From NCBI GenBank assembly GCA_018269055.1, contig JAFDVI010000019.1:1-64000 (forward strand): 64,000 nucleotides of DNA, given 5' to 3'. This DNA is from Acidobacteriota bacterium (GTDB lineage Bacteria; Acidobacteriota; Blastocatellia; RBC074). The first letter of the stretch is position 1; each line of letters begins with the position of its first letter. Both the position numbers and the translations under genes were made by a program. The notes beneath the pieces were generated by a model that was given only the letters and a program-made list of their open reading frames with translations, made no database searches and was not told the DNA's origin. Positions 29,307 through 39,968 of the stretch are shown here, in pieces.

Positions 29307-29328
29307 CGTCAGAGAAGGAGCTTAGAAA

Positions 29329-29586
29329 ATGGCACATAAAAAAGGTGTAGGCAGTTCACGTAACGGGCGCGATTCCAATGCTCAGCGCCTGGGGGTCAAG
29401 CGGTTTGGCGGGCAATTGGTTTCTGGTGGATCCATTTTGGTTCGTCAGCGTGGAACCGTATTTAAGCCAGGCACGAACGTCGGCATTGGCAGCGACGACA
29501 CTCTGTTTGCCAAGATCACGGGTGTTGTGACTTTTGAAGATAAAGGTCGGAAAGGCCGATTTATCAGTGTTTATCCGGCAGAGTAA
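29329..29586 (+). CDS. rpmA: 50S ribosomal protein L27
   Basis: 85 residues with the typical L27 start [23 protein letters not shown] and the segment [17 protein letters not shown], shown here as family pattern. Its N-terminus reaches towards the peptidyl-transferase centre. There is no extra N-terminal cleaved extension of the kind seen in Firmicutes. AAGGAG precedes the ATG. Confidence 0.98.
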   Translation: MAHKKGVGSSRNGRDSNAQRLGVKRFGGQLVSGGSILVRQRGTVFKPGTNVGIGSDDTLFAKITGVVTFEDKGRKGRFISVYPAE

Positions 29587-29668
29587 CGCTTTTATGGATA
29601 GTGTTTTTCCGGTCTGTCGTCGTTCCAAATAACAGGCCAAAGAAAAGTTCACTAACCGTCTTCATCAA

Positions 29669-30718
29669 ATGTTTATTGACCGCGCGAGAATTCACGTGCG
29701 AGGCGGAGATGGCGGTAATGGATGTATGGCTTTCCGCCGGGAAAAGTTTGTGCCGCGCGGAGGGCCTTCCGGCGGAGATGGTGGGCGAGGCGGTTCGATT
29801 TACATCGAATCCACCGAAGGACTGAATACTTTGCTCCATTTTCGCTATAACCCTGAGCATACGGCTGATCGGGGGTGGCATGGCGAAGGCAGCAAACGAC
29901 ACGGTGCCGATGGGAAGGATATTGTAATCAAAGTTCCCGTGGGGACTTTGATTACCGATGAGCTGACGGGTGAAGTGTTGTTCGATTTCATTATGCCCGG
30001 TCAACGCGTGTTGGTGGTTTCGGGGGGGCGAGGCGGTCGTGGTAATGCGCAATTTGCTACAGCAACAAATCGCGCCCCTCGTTACCACGAAGAAGGAAAG
30101 CCAGGCGAAGAACGCTGGCTGATTCTTGAACTGAAACTCATCGCCGATGTTGGACTGGTTGGATTGCCCAATGCAGGCAAATCAACCTTGATCTCAAGAA
30201 TCTCGGCTGCCCGACCGAAAATTGCGGATTATCCCTTCACGACGCTGGAACCGAATTTAGGCGTGGTTGATTTAGGTGATTTCAAAACTTTTGTCGTTGC
30301 GGACATTCCAGGGTTGATTGAAGGCGCTCATGCGGGAGCGGGACTTGGAGATCGTTTTCTAAGACACATCGAGCGAACCAAGCTTCTGGTTCATTTGGTT
30401 GATGTTTCCGGTTTGGCCAAAGATCCAATTAAAGATTATCAAACGGTCACCCATGAGCTTGAAGCCTATAGTCGGGATGTGGCTGCAAAACCGAAAATTG
30501 TGGTTGCCACGAAGTTGGACGCATTGGACGACGAAGAGAAATTGAAAGAGTTTGAGCGATTTTGCAGACAAAATGGCTTGGAGTTTTTTTCAATTTCGGC
30601 TGCGTCTGGCGGCGGAGTAAAAGAGTTGTTGCGCGGCATTGAGCGGCGATTGGACGCGGTCAAATCAGAAGAAGCGGCTGAGCAGGCCAAAAGCCTAACT
30701 CAAGTCCGCGCTCAGTGA
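29669..30718 (+). CDS. obgE: Obg/CgtA GTPase
   Basis: 349 residues. The glycine-rich Obg domain spans about 1-158 ([31 protein letters not shown]). The G domain follows with G1 [10 protein letters not shown]3 DIPGLIEGA and G4 in VVATKLDAL. The C-terminal extension found in some Obg proteins is absent, so this is the short type. It acts in late 50S assembly and couples growth to GTP and ppGpp. Its place after rplU-rpmA is the common bacterial order. Confidence 0.96.
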   Translation: MFIDRARIHVRGGDGGNGCMAFRREKFVPRGGPSGGDGGRGGSIYIESTEGLNTLLHFRYNPEHTADRGWHGEGSKRHGADGKDIVIKVPVGTLITDELTGEVLFDFIMPGQRVLVVSGGRGGRGNAQFATATNRAPRYHEEGKPGEERWLILELKLIADVGLVGLPNAGKSTLISRISAARPKIADYPFTTLEPNLGVVDLGDFKTFVVADIPGLIEGAHAGAGLGDRFLRHIERTKLLVHLVDVSGLAKDPIKDYQTVTHELEAYSRDVAAKPKIVVATKLDALDDEEKLKEFERFCRQNGLEFFSISAASGGGVKELLRGIERRLDAVKSEEAAEQAKSLTQVRAQ

Positions 30719-30725
30719 GGAACGA

Positions 30726-31388
30726 TTGCGGCAGCGAATAGCAGTTTATGGCGGCACGTTCGATCCGATTCATAATGGCCATTTGCGAGTGGCAGAGGAA
30801 ATACTGAATGCGTTTGCAATGGATCGGCTGCTTTTCGTTCCAGCGTTTGTTCCACCGCACAAACGTGGCTCGGAGATTTCGTCGCCATTCCATCGTTTGG
30901 CGATGTTGGCTTTAGGGACGGCAGATCAGCAGCGAATGTTTGTGTCGGCAATCGAACTTGAAGCGCCTCAGAAGCCCTATACGATTGAAACGTTGGGCAG
31001 ATTGCAGGCAGAAACTCCTGACGCCCAATTGTTCTTTGTAATGGGAGCTGATTCCTTTCGTGATGTGACCATGTGGCGAGAGCATGAGCGGCTGTTGACT
31101 GAATATGATGTGATTGTCGCAGGAAGGCCCGGTAATGACCGGAATAAGCACATTGTGTCTCATTTGGCTCCGAAATTGCAGGGTCGTTGTGTTGATTTAT
31201 TGGGCGGACGACTTCCCTCTAGTGAAAATTTCACTTCATCGCATATCTACTTGACTGATTACGTGATCGTGGATATTTCGGCGACAGAAATTCGTGAAGC
31301 CGCTCGGAAGAATCAATCAGTTGAAAAATTCGTTCCGCCGCCTGTCGCGGTGTACATAGAAAAGTATCAGCTTTATCGAAAGAGTTAA
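30726..31388 (+). CDS. nadD: Nicotinate-nucleotide adenylyltransferase
   Basis: 220 residues with the nucleotidyltransferase motif [12 protein letters not shown] at residues 9-20 and the C-terminal ISATEIREA (the ISSTxxR motif). It adenylates nicotinate mononucleotide in NAD synthesis. The start is TTG, with GAGGAA immediately upstream and only seven bases after the obgE stop. Its stop overlaps the rsfS start (TAATG). Confidence 0.95.
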   Translation: MRQRIAVYGGTFDPIHNGHLRVAEEILNAFAMDRLLFVPAFVPPHKRGSEISSPFHRLAMLALGTADQQRMFVSAIELEAPQKPYTIETLGRLQAETPDAQLFFVMGADSFRDVTMWREHERLLTEYDVIVAGRPGNDRNKHIVSHLAPKLQGRCVDLLGGRLPSSENFTSSHIYLTDYVIVDISATEIREAARKNQSVEKFVPPPVAVYIEKYQLYRKS

Positions 31389-31786
31389 TGACAACAGTTG
31401 TAGAGGAAAAAGTTGAAGCCAAAGCTGTCGGAATGACGGCTGAAGATCAAGAGATTTTTGCACAGGTCAAGCTGGCCGTTCGCTGCGCTGAGGAAAAGAA
31501 GGCGGTGGACATTTTGGTGCTGCGATTATCGGCGATCACAGAATTTACGGATTACTTCGTTATCTGTTCTGGCAATTCGACCCGACAAACTCAATCAATT
31601 GCCGATGAGATCGTTGAGCAGTTGAAAAAGCACAAAGTGCGACCACTTCATACCGAAGGATATAACACTGGCGAATGGATTTTGATTGATTACGGAATCT
31701 TCGTTGTACACGTATTTACTGAAAAGTCGCGCCAGTTTTACGACCTTGAGCGGTTATGGCGTGACGCCGAAAGAGTCGAAGTTTGA
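31388..31786 (+). CDS. rsfS: Ribosome silencing factor RsfS
   Basis: 132 residues. The core (from about residue 20) has the RsfS/Iojap pattern: [35 protein letters not shown], and [13 protein letters not shown] near residue 95, given as pattern. It binds ribosomal protein L14 and blocks subunit joining when nutrients are short. It overlaps nadD by one base and rlmH by four. Confidence 0.95.
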   Translation: MTTVVEEKVEAKAVGMTAEDQEIFAQVKLAVRCAEEKKAVDILVLRLSAITEFTDYFVICSGNSTRQTQSIADEIVEQLKKHKVRPLHTEGYNTGEWILIDYGIFVVHVFTEKSRQFYDLERLWRDAERVEV

Positions 31787-32247
31787 AGCTGCATTTTGTT
31801 TGGATTGGCAAAACCAGGGATCAGCATTGTGATGCTTTGGTGAATGATTATCTGGTCAGGCTCAAACGGTTTACTCAGTTTGAAGTAAGCGAATTGAAAG
31901 AACAGAGCAGGGAAGACGCGCTTCAGGTCATCGCCCTTGAAGGCGGAAGACTGTTGGGGGCAGTCGAAAAGGACGAAGTCGTGGTTTTGCTGGATGAGCG
32001 CGGTACCGAAAAAACCTCGACTGAGTTGGCAGAGTTTATTCGTGTTCAACAGCAAAGCGGCATCAAACGGCTGGCATTTATCATTGGAGGTTTTGCAGGG
32101 GTCAGTAGTGATGTCAAAGCGCGAGCGACTGTTCGACTTTCACTCTCAAAAATGACGTTAACGCACGAATTAGCCAGAGTGATTTTGACCGAGCAGGTTT
32201 ATCGCGCGTTCACAATTTTAGCTGGCTTGCCTTATCACAAATTCTGA
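31783..32247 (+). CDS. rlmH: 23S rRNA (pseudouridine1915-N3)-methyltransferase RlmH
   Basis: 154 residues of the small SPOUT family. It shows [19 protein letters not shown], the SAM-site loop IIGGFAGVS and the C-terminal [20 protein letters not shown]. It methylates pseudouridine 1915 in helix 69 of 23S rRNA. The start is TTG, and TTGA overlaps the rsfS stop. It completes the ribosome-related part of the operon. Confidence 0.95.
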   Translation: MKLHFVWIGKTRDQHCDALVNDYLVRLKRFTQFEVSELKEQSREDALQVIALEGGRLLGAVEKDEVVVLLDERGTEKTSTELAEFIRVQQQSGIKRLAFIIGGFAGVSSDVKARATVRLSLSKMTLTHELARVILTEQVYRAFTILAGLPYHKF

Positions 32248-32301
32248 AGTTTAATCGCCGACTTCAAAAATGCTGACACTTGAAGTTTGGGAGAAGAGTG
32301 G

Positions 32302-32667
32302 ATGGACAAAAAGAAACTGAAAGTTTATCAAGATCGCCTGATTTCTGAGCGTAACTCCTTACTCGGAGTTGTTGGTCGCACGGAGGATTACGGACGCGAA
32401 GCCGACATCGAAGCAACGCAAGATCCAGCGGACAAAGCCTCCAATTCATACACGAAAGAATTGCTCTTCAGTCAATCAACCAATGACCGGTTGATTCTGA
32501 CGCAGATTGAAGAAGCGCTCCAACGAATTGAAGATGACGAATACGGAGTCTGCACCAATTGCGGGAACGAGATCTTGCCAAAGCGTCTTGAAGCATTGCC
32601 TTGGGTTCGTTACTGCATCAACTGTCAGGAGTTAGCCGAAAAAGGATTGCTCGACGAAGAAGAATAA
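32302..32667 (+). CDS. DksA/TraR-type C4 zinc-finger regulator
   Basis: 121 residues from the ATG at 32302, which has GGAGAAGAG upstream; a TTG at 32287 would place the ribosome-binding site inside the gene. The N-terminal helical half is followed by CTNCGN and CINCQ, the four-cysteine zinc finger of the DksA/TraR family. Such proteins enter the RNA polymerase secondary channel and modulate promoters, often with ppGpp. The DksA tip acidic residues cannot be assigned with certainty by eye. It is the last gene of the rplU operon and is followed by a terminator. Confidence 0.88.
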   Translation: MDKKKLKVYQDRLISERNSLLGVVGRTEDYGREADIEATQDPADKASNSYTKELLFSQSTNDRLILTQIEEALQRIEDDEYGVCTNCGNEILPKRLEALPWVRYCINCQELAEKGLLDEEE

Positions 32668-32692
32668 AAATCTTTTTGCCCACAAAAATATT

Positions 32693-32724
32693 GAAGCCTC
32701 GCACTGCGGTGCGGGGCTTCAGCT
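32693..32724 (+). terminator. Intrinsic terminator of the rplU-dksA operon
   Basis: 12-base arms 32693-32704 and 32709-32720 with one mismatch and a TGCG loop, followed by AGCTTTT. It lies 25 bases after the DksA/TraR-type stop. Confidence 0.8.
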
Positions 32725-32730
32725 TTTACA

Positions 32731-33053
32731 GTGAAATATGACTGTTTGGATTCGGTTATGGGCGAATAGATATGTTGTCTTGTAAGTGATCAGTGTTGAC
32801 TGAAGTGTGTCTTTCAGGTAAAACTTAGAGCGCTTTTGATCCTCGATATAAATTTAAGCTGTAGCAGGAATTTAAGCCCGAAAAGTTCTTGCCGGGCACG
32901 GTGGGTTTAAGTTAAGCTGCAATTCCAATTGAGCCGGTTCCGGTTCGGTTAGAAGATCTCGTAATCAAGTTAAAATCTCTCTCTAAGCTTGGGCGGCTAA
33001 GCCCAAGTGGGGATAGCAACATTGAAACAAAATAGTTCACGGGAGGAACCACA
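32731..33053 (+). other. Long leader/intergenic region before the polysaccharide locus
   Basis: About 320 bases without a gene. A possible promoter is TTGACT (32796-32801) with TAAAAC 17 bases on (32819-32824); TATAAA at 32847-32852 is an alternative -10. Downstream, TTTAAGCCCG (32871-32880) can pair with either CGGGC (about 32893-32897) or GGGTTTAA (about 32903-32910). A further hairpin CTTGGGC/GCCCAAG spans about 32988-33007. It does not match a riboswitch class I recognise. Confidence 0.4.
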
Positions 33054-33767
33054 ATGCGTAAGCCAACTATGTTTCGGAAGGCGTTGACAGTTACGGTAAT
33101 CATGACCGTCAGCAGCTTCTATTCGTTGGTGACAACTTCTGTATTTGCGCAAACCGCTAAAGCTGCCGGTGAATTGTCGGTAACTGGCAACGTTACCATC
33201 AACGGCGCCTCGGCGATTTCCGGTGCGACAGTTTTCAGCGAAAGCAAAATCAAAACTGCGCGCAATGGAATGGCCACAGTCAATCTTGGGAAATTGGGAC
33301 GTGTCCAGCTTGGTCCCGAATCTGAAATGACAGTTAGTTTTGCTGACGGCAGAATTGGTGGCAATTTGGTTGCCGGTCGTGCGGTCGTCAGCACTCCGAT
33401 TGGAGTGGCGATCAATGTCGCGACGGCAGAAGGAGTTGTGACGGCTGATGGCAAGAATGCTTCCGCCGTGACCATTGATGTGACCTGCGGTAACACTCGC
33501 GTCGCGTCAAGCCGAAACGATGCCAAAGTTGCTTCGGGCAGCAAGGTTGAATATGTTGCCGCTGGCAGTGAAGTTTCCGTTGGTTCACAAACGGCCCCGC
33601 GTTGTGCACGGCTTTCGACCGCCAATCAAGGTGGCAGTTTGAGCCCCGGAGCGATTGCTGCGTTGATTATCGCTGGTGTCGGTGGAGCAGTTGCTGGAAT
33701 CGTTGCCGCTTCACAATCAGACAATGTGACGCCGAGTTCGATTGTTGTCAGCGGATTCCGTCCATAA
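33054..33767 (+). CDS. Exported FecR-like protein
   Basis: 237 residues. A signal peptide ends near SVFAQT. The region about 38-185 is beta-rich with a FecR-like pattern: GNVTINGASAISGATVFSESKIKT, then GRVQLGPESEMTVSF, then GRAVVSTPIGVAINVAT. Near the C-terminus is a hydrophobic Gly/Ala stretch (about 200-222: SPGAIAALIIAGVGGAVAGIVAA), which may be a membrane helix or anchor. Two Cys (about 145 and 184) could form a disulfide. FecR-type domains of this kind occur beside polysaccharide and surface-protein genes; the biochemical role is unknown. GGGAGGA precedes the ATG. Confidence 0.72.
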   Translation: MRKPTMFRKALTVTVIMTVSSFYSLVTTSVFAQTAKAAGELSVTGNVTINGASAISGATVFSESKIKTARNGMATVNLGKLGRVQLGPESEMTVSFADGRIGGNLVAGRAVVSTPIGVAINVATAEGVVTADGKNASAVTIDVTCGNTRVASSRNDAKVASGSKVEYVAAGSEVSVGSQTAPRCARLSTANQGGSLSPGAIAALIIAGVGGAVAGIVAASQSDNVTPSSIVVSGFRP

Positions 33768-33788
33768 CACATTATCGGCATTCGGCGA

Positions 33789-33873
33789 AGCTGGCGAACA
33801 TTCTGATCGTCAGCTTAACTGGTAAATTGGCGATGCGCCGGAATCACTCGGTTATCGAATGATTCCGGCGCAT
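33789..33873 (+). terminator. Tandem hairpins after the FecR-like gene
   Basis: Two hairpins follow the stop at 33767. The first is at about 33789-33815 (AGCTGGCGA with TCGTCAGCT). The second is a perfect 14-base stem, 33833-33846 with 33860-33873, followed by TGTTTCG. They should limit read-through into the Wza-like gene, which would then need its own promoter in 33874-33987. Confidence 0.7.
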
Positions 33874-33987
33874 TGTTTCGATAACGACTTGCATTGATAT
33901 CACCGCGCCCTTTCAGACTTTTTCCGGATTCGTACTGTTGCCCACCCTCACCTTTATGGTTACGAATCCTAATCAGGTCTTACCGCA

Positions 33988-34950
33988 ATGACTCATCGTA
34001 ATTTCTCTGTTTCAAGTTTTCTGCTAATTAGCTGCTGCCTGCTCTCATGCAGTTTGATCGCTTTTGCTCAACAAGATCGGCTGGCATCAGAAGCTTCCGC
34101 GCCAAATGATTCGGCCAGACCTAGTCGCGATTACCGGATTGGACCGGGTGACGTATTGGTCATAACGGTCGCTGGTGAGCCTGATTTGAAAGGCGTGAAA
34201 GCTAAAGTCTCGCAAGAAGGAACCATTGAGCTTGCCTACATTGACCATAGCATCAAACTCGCAGGACTGTCGGAACAGCAGGCAACCGAGCTTCTGAGGA
34301 AAGAGTTCAATGTGATCCTGAAAGAGCCTCAGGTAACGATTTTCATCGAAGAATACAACGCGCAAAGAGTCTCAATTGCCGGGGCCGTCAATAAACCGAA
34401 GCAGATCGCATTGAACCGGGAAATGCGCGTTTACGATTTGATCAGCGAAGCTGGTGGTTTGACCGATAAAGCGGGAAATGTAATCCAACTGGTGCGCTTC
34501 CGCCCGACGGAAAGCATGGAAGTGATCAATCTTGATGATTTGGTTCGCAAGCCTCAGTTAAATAGAGTTTTGCGGGACGGGGATATGATCAATGTTCCGG
34601 AGGCTGGAATCATTTACGTGACAGGGAACGGCGTCAACAAACCCGGTGCATTTCCCTTGAAAGAACCAATCAAACTAACTGCGGCGATTGCCTTGGCGGG
34701 CGGATTGGCCCAGGATGCCAAAAAGAAAGAGGTACATCTGGTTCGTTCCAGCGGACCTGATCAAACTTCTACAAACGAAACAGTGATCAATTACGCTGAT
34801 ATTGAAAAGGATTCTGCCAAGGATGTCATTCTCAAGCCCTATGATGTGGTGATGGTTCCCGAATCCAATCGTAGCAAGCAGACTCGTTCTTTGATCCAGG
34901 CCTTTGCCGGCGGTTTGTCCAGCGCATTAGGCTGGGGAATTTTCAGATAG
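33988..34950 (+). CDS. Wza-like polysaccharide export protein
   Basis: 320 residues. A signal peptide ends near IAFAQ. A Poly_export domain follows (about 48-130: [19 protein letters not shown] and EGTIELAYI), then two SLBB-type domains ([31 protein letters not shown]). It should form the outer-membrane channel or its periplasmic part for the polysaccharide made by this locus. The mature N-terminus lacks a clear lipobox Cys. It is 18 bases upstream of the Wzc-like gene, the usual partner. Confidence 0.9.
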   Translation: MTHRNFSVSSFLLISCCLLSCSLIAFAQQDRLASEASAPNDSARPSRDYRIGPGDVLVITVAGEPDLKGVKAKVSQEGTIELAYIDHSIKLAGLSEQQATELLRKEFNVILKEPQVTIFIEEYNAQRVSIAGAVNKPKQIALNREMRVYDLISEAGGLTDKAGNVIQLVRFRPTESMEVINLDDLVRKPQLNRVLRDGDMINVPEAGIIYVTGNGVNKPGAFPLKEPIKLTAAIALAGGLAQDAKKKEVHLVRSSGPDQTSTNETVINYADIEKDSAKDVILKPYDVVMVPESNRSKQTRSLIQAFAGGLSSALGWGIFR

Positions 34951-34968
34951 GCTTACACTCATACCTGC

Positions 34969-37236
34969 ATGAATAACTACGACGATAATCAATCCGCTCT
35001 CACCAGCATTCCCCAAACAAACAGAGAGTTGGCAAAAGACGTACGGAAAATTGGCGGTTATCCAGCATACAGCCGCTATCCCGCCGTGGATGTTGAAAAG
35101 AACTCCGTTCGTGAATACTTCCGCATCATTCGCCGTCACAAATGGGTCGTGCTGGCCACGTTGGTTGTACTGGTGACCATCGTTACCATCGGCACCGTGT
35201 TGACGCGTCCGGTTTTCCGTGCCGAAGCCAAATTGGAAGTCGGACGCGAAACGGAACGCGTGGCGCAAGGGCGTCAAATTCTGGAAATGGAAAGCGCCAG
35301 TGTTTTCAACCCCTACTTCATGCAGACGCAGATAGACAATCTGAATAGCCGCGACTTGGCTCGCCGGGTGATTCAGAAACTAAATCTTGCTGACAATGAA
35401 GAGTTTAAATTCAAGAACGCTGACAAACTTTCTGAAAATGAGCGTGAAGTTCGACTGGTCAATGCGTTTCAGGCACGTTACGGGGTTTCCGTTGGACGTC
35501 AGACCAAAGTCGTTTCGCTGACTTTTGATTCTTACGATCCTAAACTGGCTGCTGAAGTGACGAACGCCGCTGCGGCGGAATTCATTACCTGGTCAATGGA
35601 AAGCCGCCTGCAAGGTGTCAGCAGCGCAAAAGATTTTCTGGCCGATCGGGTAAAAGAAGCAGAAACTGCTTTGCGTGAGGCAGAAGCCGAACAGCAGCAA
35701 TATCTGGCGGCGCATCGGATCATTTCCTCGGCTGAGGACAAAGCAAACATTACGATTGATCGAACTGCTGAATTAAACCGCCAATTGGTTGAGTTGCAGA
35801 ACGAGCGCCGTTTGGCCGAAGCTGTTTACAATCGAAGTAAGGAAGTTCCTGCGGATGAACTGCCACAGGTCATCACCGATGCAACGGTGCAAGCCCTGAC
35901 TCGCGAATTGAGCAAGCAGAGACAGGAATTGGCGAATTTATTGGCCAAATATCAACCGACATACCCTGCGGTCAAACAAGTTCAGGAACAAGTTAAACAA
36001 CTGGAAACCCAGCTCACTGAACAAAAAGCCAAGATTGTCAAAAACATCGAAACACAATATCAAGTGGCGAAACGCCGCGAAGAAGATTTGGCTTCTTCGC
36101 TTAACCAGTCGAAAAACGAGGCTATCCAGCAAAACCGAGAATCTTCTGAATTAAGTCTGATCAAACAGAAGATTGCTACCAACCTCAAAAACTACGAAGA
36201 CCTGTTGGGAAGATTGCGTCAGGCTGAAGTCGAAATGGATTTCCGTCCCTCGAACATTCGCCAGGTGCAGCAAGCTGAAATCCCCATTGTTCCCGTGAAG
36301 CCGAATAAGGTGCTCAACATCGGATTGAGTCTGTTGATTGGGTTGTCGCTTGGCATTGGATTGGCCTTTTTCCTGGAATACCTGAACAACACGATTAACA
36401 CGGCGGAAGACGTTGAGCGGATTGTGCAACTGCCTGCGCTCGGAGGCATTCCTTCTCTGCAAAGTTTGGCCAAAAATAAGATGCTTGGCATCAACGCGGC
36501 CGGCAATGGAAACGGCAAAAAAAGCACTGCTTTGACGGCAGTGAGTAACGAATTGCTTTCCGGCCACGACCCGCTGTCGTCGTTTGCGGAAAGCTACCGT
36601 GCGCTCAGAACTTCGCTGCTGCTTTCGTCCGCAGAACATGCGCCGCGCACCATGCTCATTACCAGCAGCCATCCGGCGGAAGGGAAAACGACCATCGTCG
36701 CCAACACGGCCATTTCGTTGGCGCAAACCGGTGCGCGCGTGTTGGTGCTGGATGCGGATATGCGCCGCCCGCGCTGTCACAAAATCCTGAGCACGAAAAA
36801 TGACGTGGGACTTTCAACCTATCTGTCGCGTGATGTGTCTGTGGAGAAGGTCATTATTCCACATGACATTCCAAACCTGTTTGTCATGCCTGCTGGTCCT
36901 GTGCCGCCGAATCCGTCCGAATTGCTCAGTTCCATCAAGTTGCGCTATCTGGTCGCGGAACTTCAGGATCGGTTTGATCACATCATCATTGATTCGCCGC
37001 CCGTGATTCACGTCACAGACGCGTTGATTATTTCACCACACGTTGACGGCGTAGTGATTGTGGTCAAAAGCAACCACACTCCGCGCGAAGCCGTTCAGCG
37101 AGCCAAGCAGGCTCTTGCGGATGTAAATGCGAAAATCTTCGGCGTTGTGTTGAACTGCATTGATCTGAACACCGAAAGCTACTACTACAATTACAAATAC
37201 GCCTACTATCACAGTTACGAGGAAAGTAACTCTTGA
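34969..37236 (+). CDS. Wzc-like polysaccharide co-polymerase / tyrosine autokinase
   Basis: 755 residues. The Wzz part has a membrane helix at about 61-81 ([20 protein letters not shown]), a long coiled coil (about 200-430) and a second helix near 440-462. The cytoplasmic BY-kinase follows, with Walker A HPAEGKTT near 568, Walker A' [11 protein letters not shown] and Walker [10 protein letters not shown]. The C-terminus is a tyrosine cluster with eight Tyr in about 15 residues ([13 protein letters not shown]), the site of autophosphorylation. It should control polymer length and export together with the Wza-like protein. Confidence 0.93.
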   Translation: MNNYDDNQSALTSIPQTNRELAKDVRKIGGYPAYSRYPAVDVEKNSVREYFRIIRRHKWVVLATLVVLVTIVTIGTVLTRPVFRAEAKLEVGRETERVAQGRQILEMESASVFNPYFMQTQIDNLNSRDLARRVIQKLNLADNEEFKFKNADKLSENEREVRLVNAFQARYGVSVGRQTKVVSLTFDSYDPKLAAEVTNAAAAEFITWSMESRLQGVSSAKDFLADRVKEAETALREAEAEQQQYLAAHRIISSAEDKANITIDRTAELNRQLVELQNERRLAEAVYNRSKEVPADELPQVITDATVQALTRELSKQRQELANLLAKYQPTYPAVKQVQEQVKQLETQLTEQKAKIVKNIETQYQVAKRREEDLASSLNQSKNEAIQQNRESSELSLIKQKIATNLKNYEDLLGRLRQAEVEMDFRPSNIRQVQQAEIPIVPVKPNKVLNIGLSLLIGLSLGIGLAFFLEYLNNTINTAEDVERIVQLPALGGIPSLQSLAKNKMLGINAAGNGNGKKSTALTAVSNELLSGHDPLSSFAESYRALRTSLLLSSAEHAPRTMLITSSHPAEGKTTIVANTAISLAQTGARVLVLDADMRRPRCHKILSTKNDVGLSTYLSRDVSVEKVIIPHDIPNLFVMPAGPVPPNPSELLSSIKLRYLVAELQDRFDHIIIDSPPVIHVTDALIISPHVDGVVIVVKSNHTPREAVQRAKQALADVNAKIFGVVLNCIDLNTESYYYNYKYAYYHSYEESNS

Positions 37237-37330
37237 AATCAAAAGGCAAAGGGCAAATCTCAACAAGGCAAAGTGCGGTACAGATCACTTTCCTTTTGAT
37301 GTTTGCCTTTTGCTTTTTGCTTTTTGATTT
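37237..37330 (+). other. Purine/pyrimidine-rich inverted repeat between wzc-like and TPR genes
   Basis: About 90 bases start with ATCAAAAGGCAAAGGGCAAA (about 37238-37257). They end with the near-complement TTTGCCTTTTGCTTTTTG plus TTTTTGAT (about 37301-37328). An RNA from here could fold into a long A:U-rich hairpin with a T-rich tail. It may act as a partial terminator or attenuator inside the polysaccharide operon. Confidence 0.5.
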
Positions 37331-38677
37331 ATGTCGAAGCGTCTTCCCTTGCTCATTGCCGTTGTTGTTCTTGCGGTGTGGACAGGAAATTTCATCATCA
37401 AAAATTTCATTGCCAGCGCGTTGGTAGCTTATGGCCAGGGCCTTGATAGCCGAGATTTGGCGGTGGGCTATGCTTCGACAAACGCCGAGATTCTGGCTGC
37501 GCGAGCCAGCGTTTTGTTGGCATCCGATTCGCCGCGCATGGTTGATGCAATTGCTGATCTGCGCCGGGCCGTAGAGCTTTCGCCGAACGATTACCGATAT
37601 TGGCTGGAACTGGGCAAAGCCTACAATGCAAATGATCAAGCGCAAGAGGCTGAGGCTTCCTTGCTGAAAGCGGTAGTGCTGGCTCCCAGATATTTTGAGC
37701 CGCGTTGGGCGTTGGCGAATTTGCGATTGCGAGCGGGGAAAACCGAAGCCGCACTTGATGATTTTCACGAAGCCGTGATGCTGTCGGGTTCGCTATACGG
37801 CAATGCGACTCCGCCGCCTGATCGGTTGGTGACGCTCAATACTTACAATGCCATTTCCGGCGCGCTGGGCATGAACCTGGATGCTTTGCGCCGCATTACG
37901 CCGGCGGATTCCGCTGCGCAAGGGTATCTGTCCGAATTTCTTTCCACTCACGATGCTCTGGACCAGGCATTGGAAATCTGGCGACGATTGCCCGCTGATG
38001 ACTCCAATTCGTATCGAAATCTGGTTGCCCAACTGACGCGCGAGCTTCAATCCAAAAATCGCTTCGCCGAAGCTCGTGAAGTCTGGCAGAAGTTTTCAGC
38101 CGCCGAAGGCGCTCCCGCGACCGATCCCAACAACCTGATTGCCAATCCGGGCTTTGAGCAATTGCCGCTGCGGGAAAAACTGGTGGAAATTGTTAACCTG
38201 GGCGAAGGCTTCGATTGGGTGATTGGTCGCCACACGGAAGTGCGCGCGGTTCGCAGCGACACCGCCGCGCATTCCGGCGCTTACGCCTTGCATTTGACAT
38301 TCAACGCTTCAATGAAATCCGGCTTTAGTGAAGTTTCTCAACTCATCGCGGCCAGTCCGGGACATCAATTTCGTCTTTCGTATTTTGCCAAAATGAAAAA
38401 CATTTCCTCCTCGCCGGACGAAACGCCGTTCATTGAAATCACGGATGCGGTGAATCCAGCGGCATTCAGTTTGCGTTCGGTCATTCCCAGCGGGACACGC
38501 GATTGGAGCGAACAGACACTTGGGTTTTCCGTTCCCGACGCCACGCGCGGATTGCGGTTGACGGTTCGAGCGCCTCAATTGAAGACGATTGACGGTTTGC
38601 GTCTGGCTGAAATTTGGCTGGACGATTTCAAACTCGAAGACTTGGGAACACCTGCTTCCGGTGCGCCAAACCAATGA
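37331..38677 (+). CDS. TPR-containing membrane-anchored protein
   Basis: 448 residues. An N-terminal membrane segment (about 5-22) is followed by TPR-like repeats (about 45-165: [49 protein letters not shown]). The C-terminal beta-rich domain (about 255-440: [40 protein letters not shown]) looks like a carbohydrate-binding jelly roll. TPR proteins of this type are common between co-polymerase and ligase genes in exopolysaccharide loci and may organise the polymerisation or secretion complex. The next gene overlaps it by four bases. Confidence 0.75.
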   Translation: MSKRLPLLIAVVVLAVWTGNFIIKNFIASALVAYGQGLDSRDLAVGYASTNAEILAARASVLLASDSPRMVDAIADLRRAVELSPNDYRYWLELGKAYNANDQAQEAEASLLKAVVLAPRYFEPRWALANLRLRAGKTEAALDDFHEAVMLSGSLYGNATPPPDRLVTLNTYNAISGALGMNLDALRRITPADSAAQGYLSEFLSTHDALDQALEIWRRLPADDSNSYRNLVAQLTRELQSKNRFAEAREVWQKFSAAEGAPATDPNNLIANPGFEQLPLREKLVEIVNLGEGFDWVIGRHTEVRAVRSDTAAHSGAYALHLTFNASMKSGFSEVSQLIAASPGHQFRLSYFAKMKNISSSPDETPFIEITDAVNPAAFSLRSVIPSGTRDWSEQTLGFSVPDATRGLRLTVRAPQLKTIDGLRLAEIWLDDFKLEDLGTPASGAPNQ

Positions 38678-39966
38678 CCTTACAAAGCCATTCAAAACTC
38701 GAAAGCTTCATTTTTGCCGATTTGCTTTCCACAGCAATGCTTTCCGTGCTGGCTTATGGAACGGTTGAACCGTGGTCTCTGTCGTTGTTTGAATTGAATG
38801 CGTTGTTGCTCGCCGTGCTGTTGGCCATACGGTACACATTCGATTCGAACGTCGAATGGGGACATTGGCGACTGGCATTGCCGCTGTTGGCGTTGACCTG
38901 TTTTGGCGTAATCCAGTCCGCGTTTTCCTTGACGATGGATCGGCAAGCCACCAAGGAAACGGTGGTCAAATTGCTGGCATTGACGGTTTATTTCATTGCT
39001 GCGATTCATACCTTGCGCAGTTCCGAGCGCAGGAAAAAAGTTTTGATCGCTTTGGCGATTTTCGGCTTTGCAGTGTCGTTGTTCGCCGTTCTTCAACGAT
39101 TAACGTACAACGGCAAAATGTACTGGGTGCGGCCAGTGTCACCTTACATTGCCCCCTATGGACCGTACGGCAATTACAACCACTTCGCCGGACTGGTGGA
39201 ATTGATCCTGCCGTTGCCGCTAGCGTACCTGTTATTGGCACGGATCAAATTCGAGCAGCGATTGATCTGGTTACTCAGCGTTGTTCTGTTGGCTCTGGCG
39301 TTAGTATTTTCCGGTTCTCGCGGAGGCATTCTGGCGCTAGGGATTCAATTGCTGGCGATGATGTTGATTGCCGGTCGTGAGCGAAAGCGCAGCTTGAACG
39401 ATGAAACCGGTTTTGCCGGAAACAAATTGATTGTCGGCGGCGCGCTGGCGGCGGTGTTGTTGCTGGCGTTGTGGATCGGATACGAACCCTTGAGCAAACG
39501 CTTCGGCTTGCTGCGTCAGGGGACAAGCGAATACTCGCTGGTAACGCGAACCGAATACTGGCGCGGCGCGTGGCGAATGTTTCTGGATCATCCGGTCGTT
39601 GGCGTCGGACTTGGAGCCTTCCCAACAGCTTACCCCGCCTATGGACGCTCTTCGGTGAAAAATGAACGGCTGGAACAATCGCACAACGATTACCTGCAAT
39701 TGCTTTCCGATGGTGGGCTTATTGGCGGATTGATCGGACTTTGGTTTTTGTTTGAGCTGTTCGCCGTCGCTCGACAGCAGTTTCGGCAGCCTGATCAAAT
39801 GCGCAGCCAGGATCGCGCCTTGATGCTCGGCGGGTACGTGGCATTGTTTGGAATTGCGGTGCACAGCTTTCTGGACTTCAACTTGCAGATCGCAGCCAAT
39901 GCTTTACTATTCCTGCTTGTTTCGGCTCTGGCTGTCACACACAAAAGCCCGAAAGAAGAATTTTGA
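38674..39966 (+). CDS. O-antigen ligase/polymerase-like membrane protein
   Basis: 430 residues from the ATG at 38674, which overlaps the previous stop as ATGA; a start at 38614 would overlap by 60 more bases and adds no membrane sequence. About ten membrane helices and a large external loop (about 290-345: [25 protein letters not shown], then [18 protein letters not shown]) match the Wzy_C/O-antigen ligase family. That loop holds the Arg and His used by WaaL-like enzymes. It may polymerise or transfer the glycan. A second protein of this class is at 48983, so the two probably divide the roles. Confidence 0.83.
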   Translation: MTLQSHSKLESFIFADLLSTAMLSVLAYGTVEPWSLSLFELNALLLAVLLAIRYTFDSNVEWGHWRLALPLLALTCFGVIQSAFSLTMDRQATKETVVKLLALTVYFIAAIHTLRSSERRKKVLIALAIFGFAVSLFAVLQRLTYNGKMYWVRPVSPYIAPYGPYGNYNHFAGLVELILPLPLAYLLLARIKFEQRLIWLLSVVLLALALVFSGSRGGILALGIQLLAMMLIAGRERKRSLNDETGFAGNKLIVGGALAAVLLLALWIGYEPLSKRFGLLRQGTSEYSLVTRTEYWRGAWRMFLDHPVVGVGLGAFPTAYPAYGRSSVKNERLEQSHNDYLQLLSDGGLIGGLIGLWFLFELFAVARQQFRQPDQMRSQDRALMLGGYVALFGIAVHSFLDFNLQIAANALLFLLVSALAVTHKSPKEEF

Positions 39967-39968
39967 CG

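Noticed and set aside
32731-33053. Cyclic-di-GMP riboswitch before the polysaccharide locus
   Set aside because: The conserved receptor-loop sequences of known c-di-GMP classes are not present, so only an unnamed leader structure is reported.
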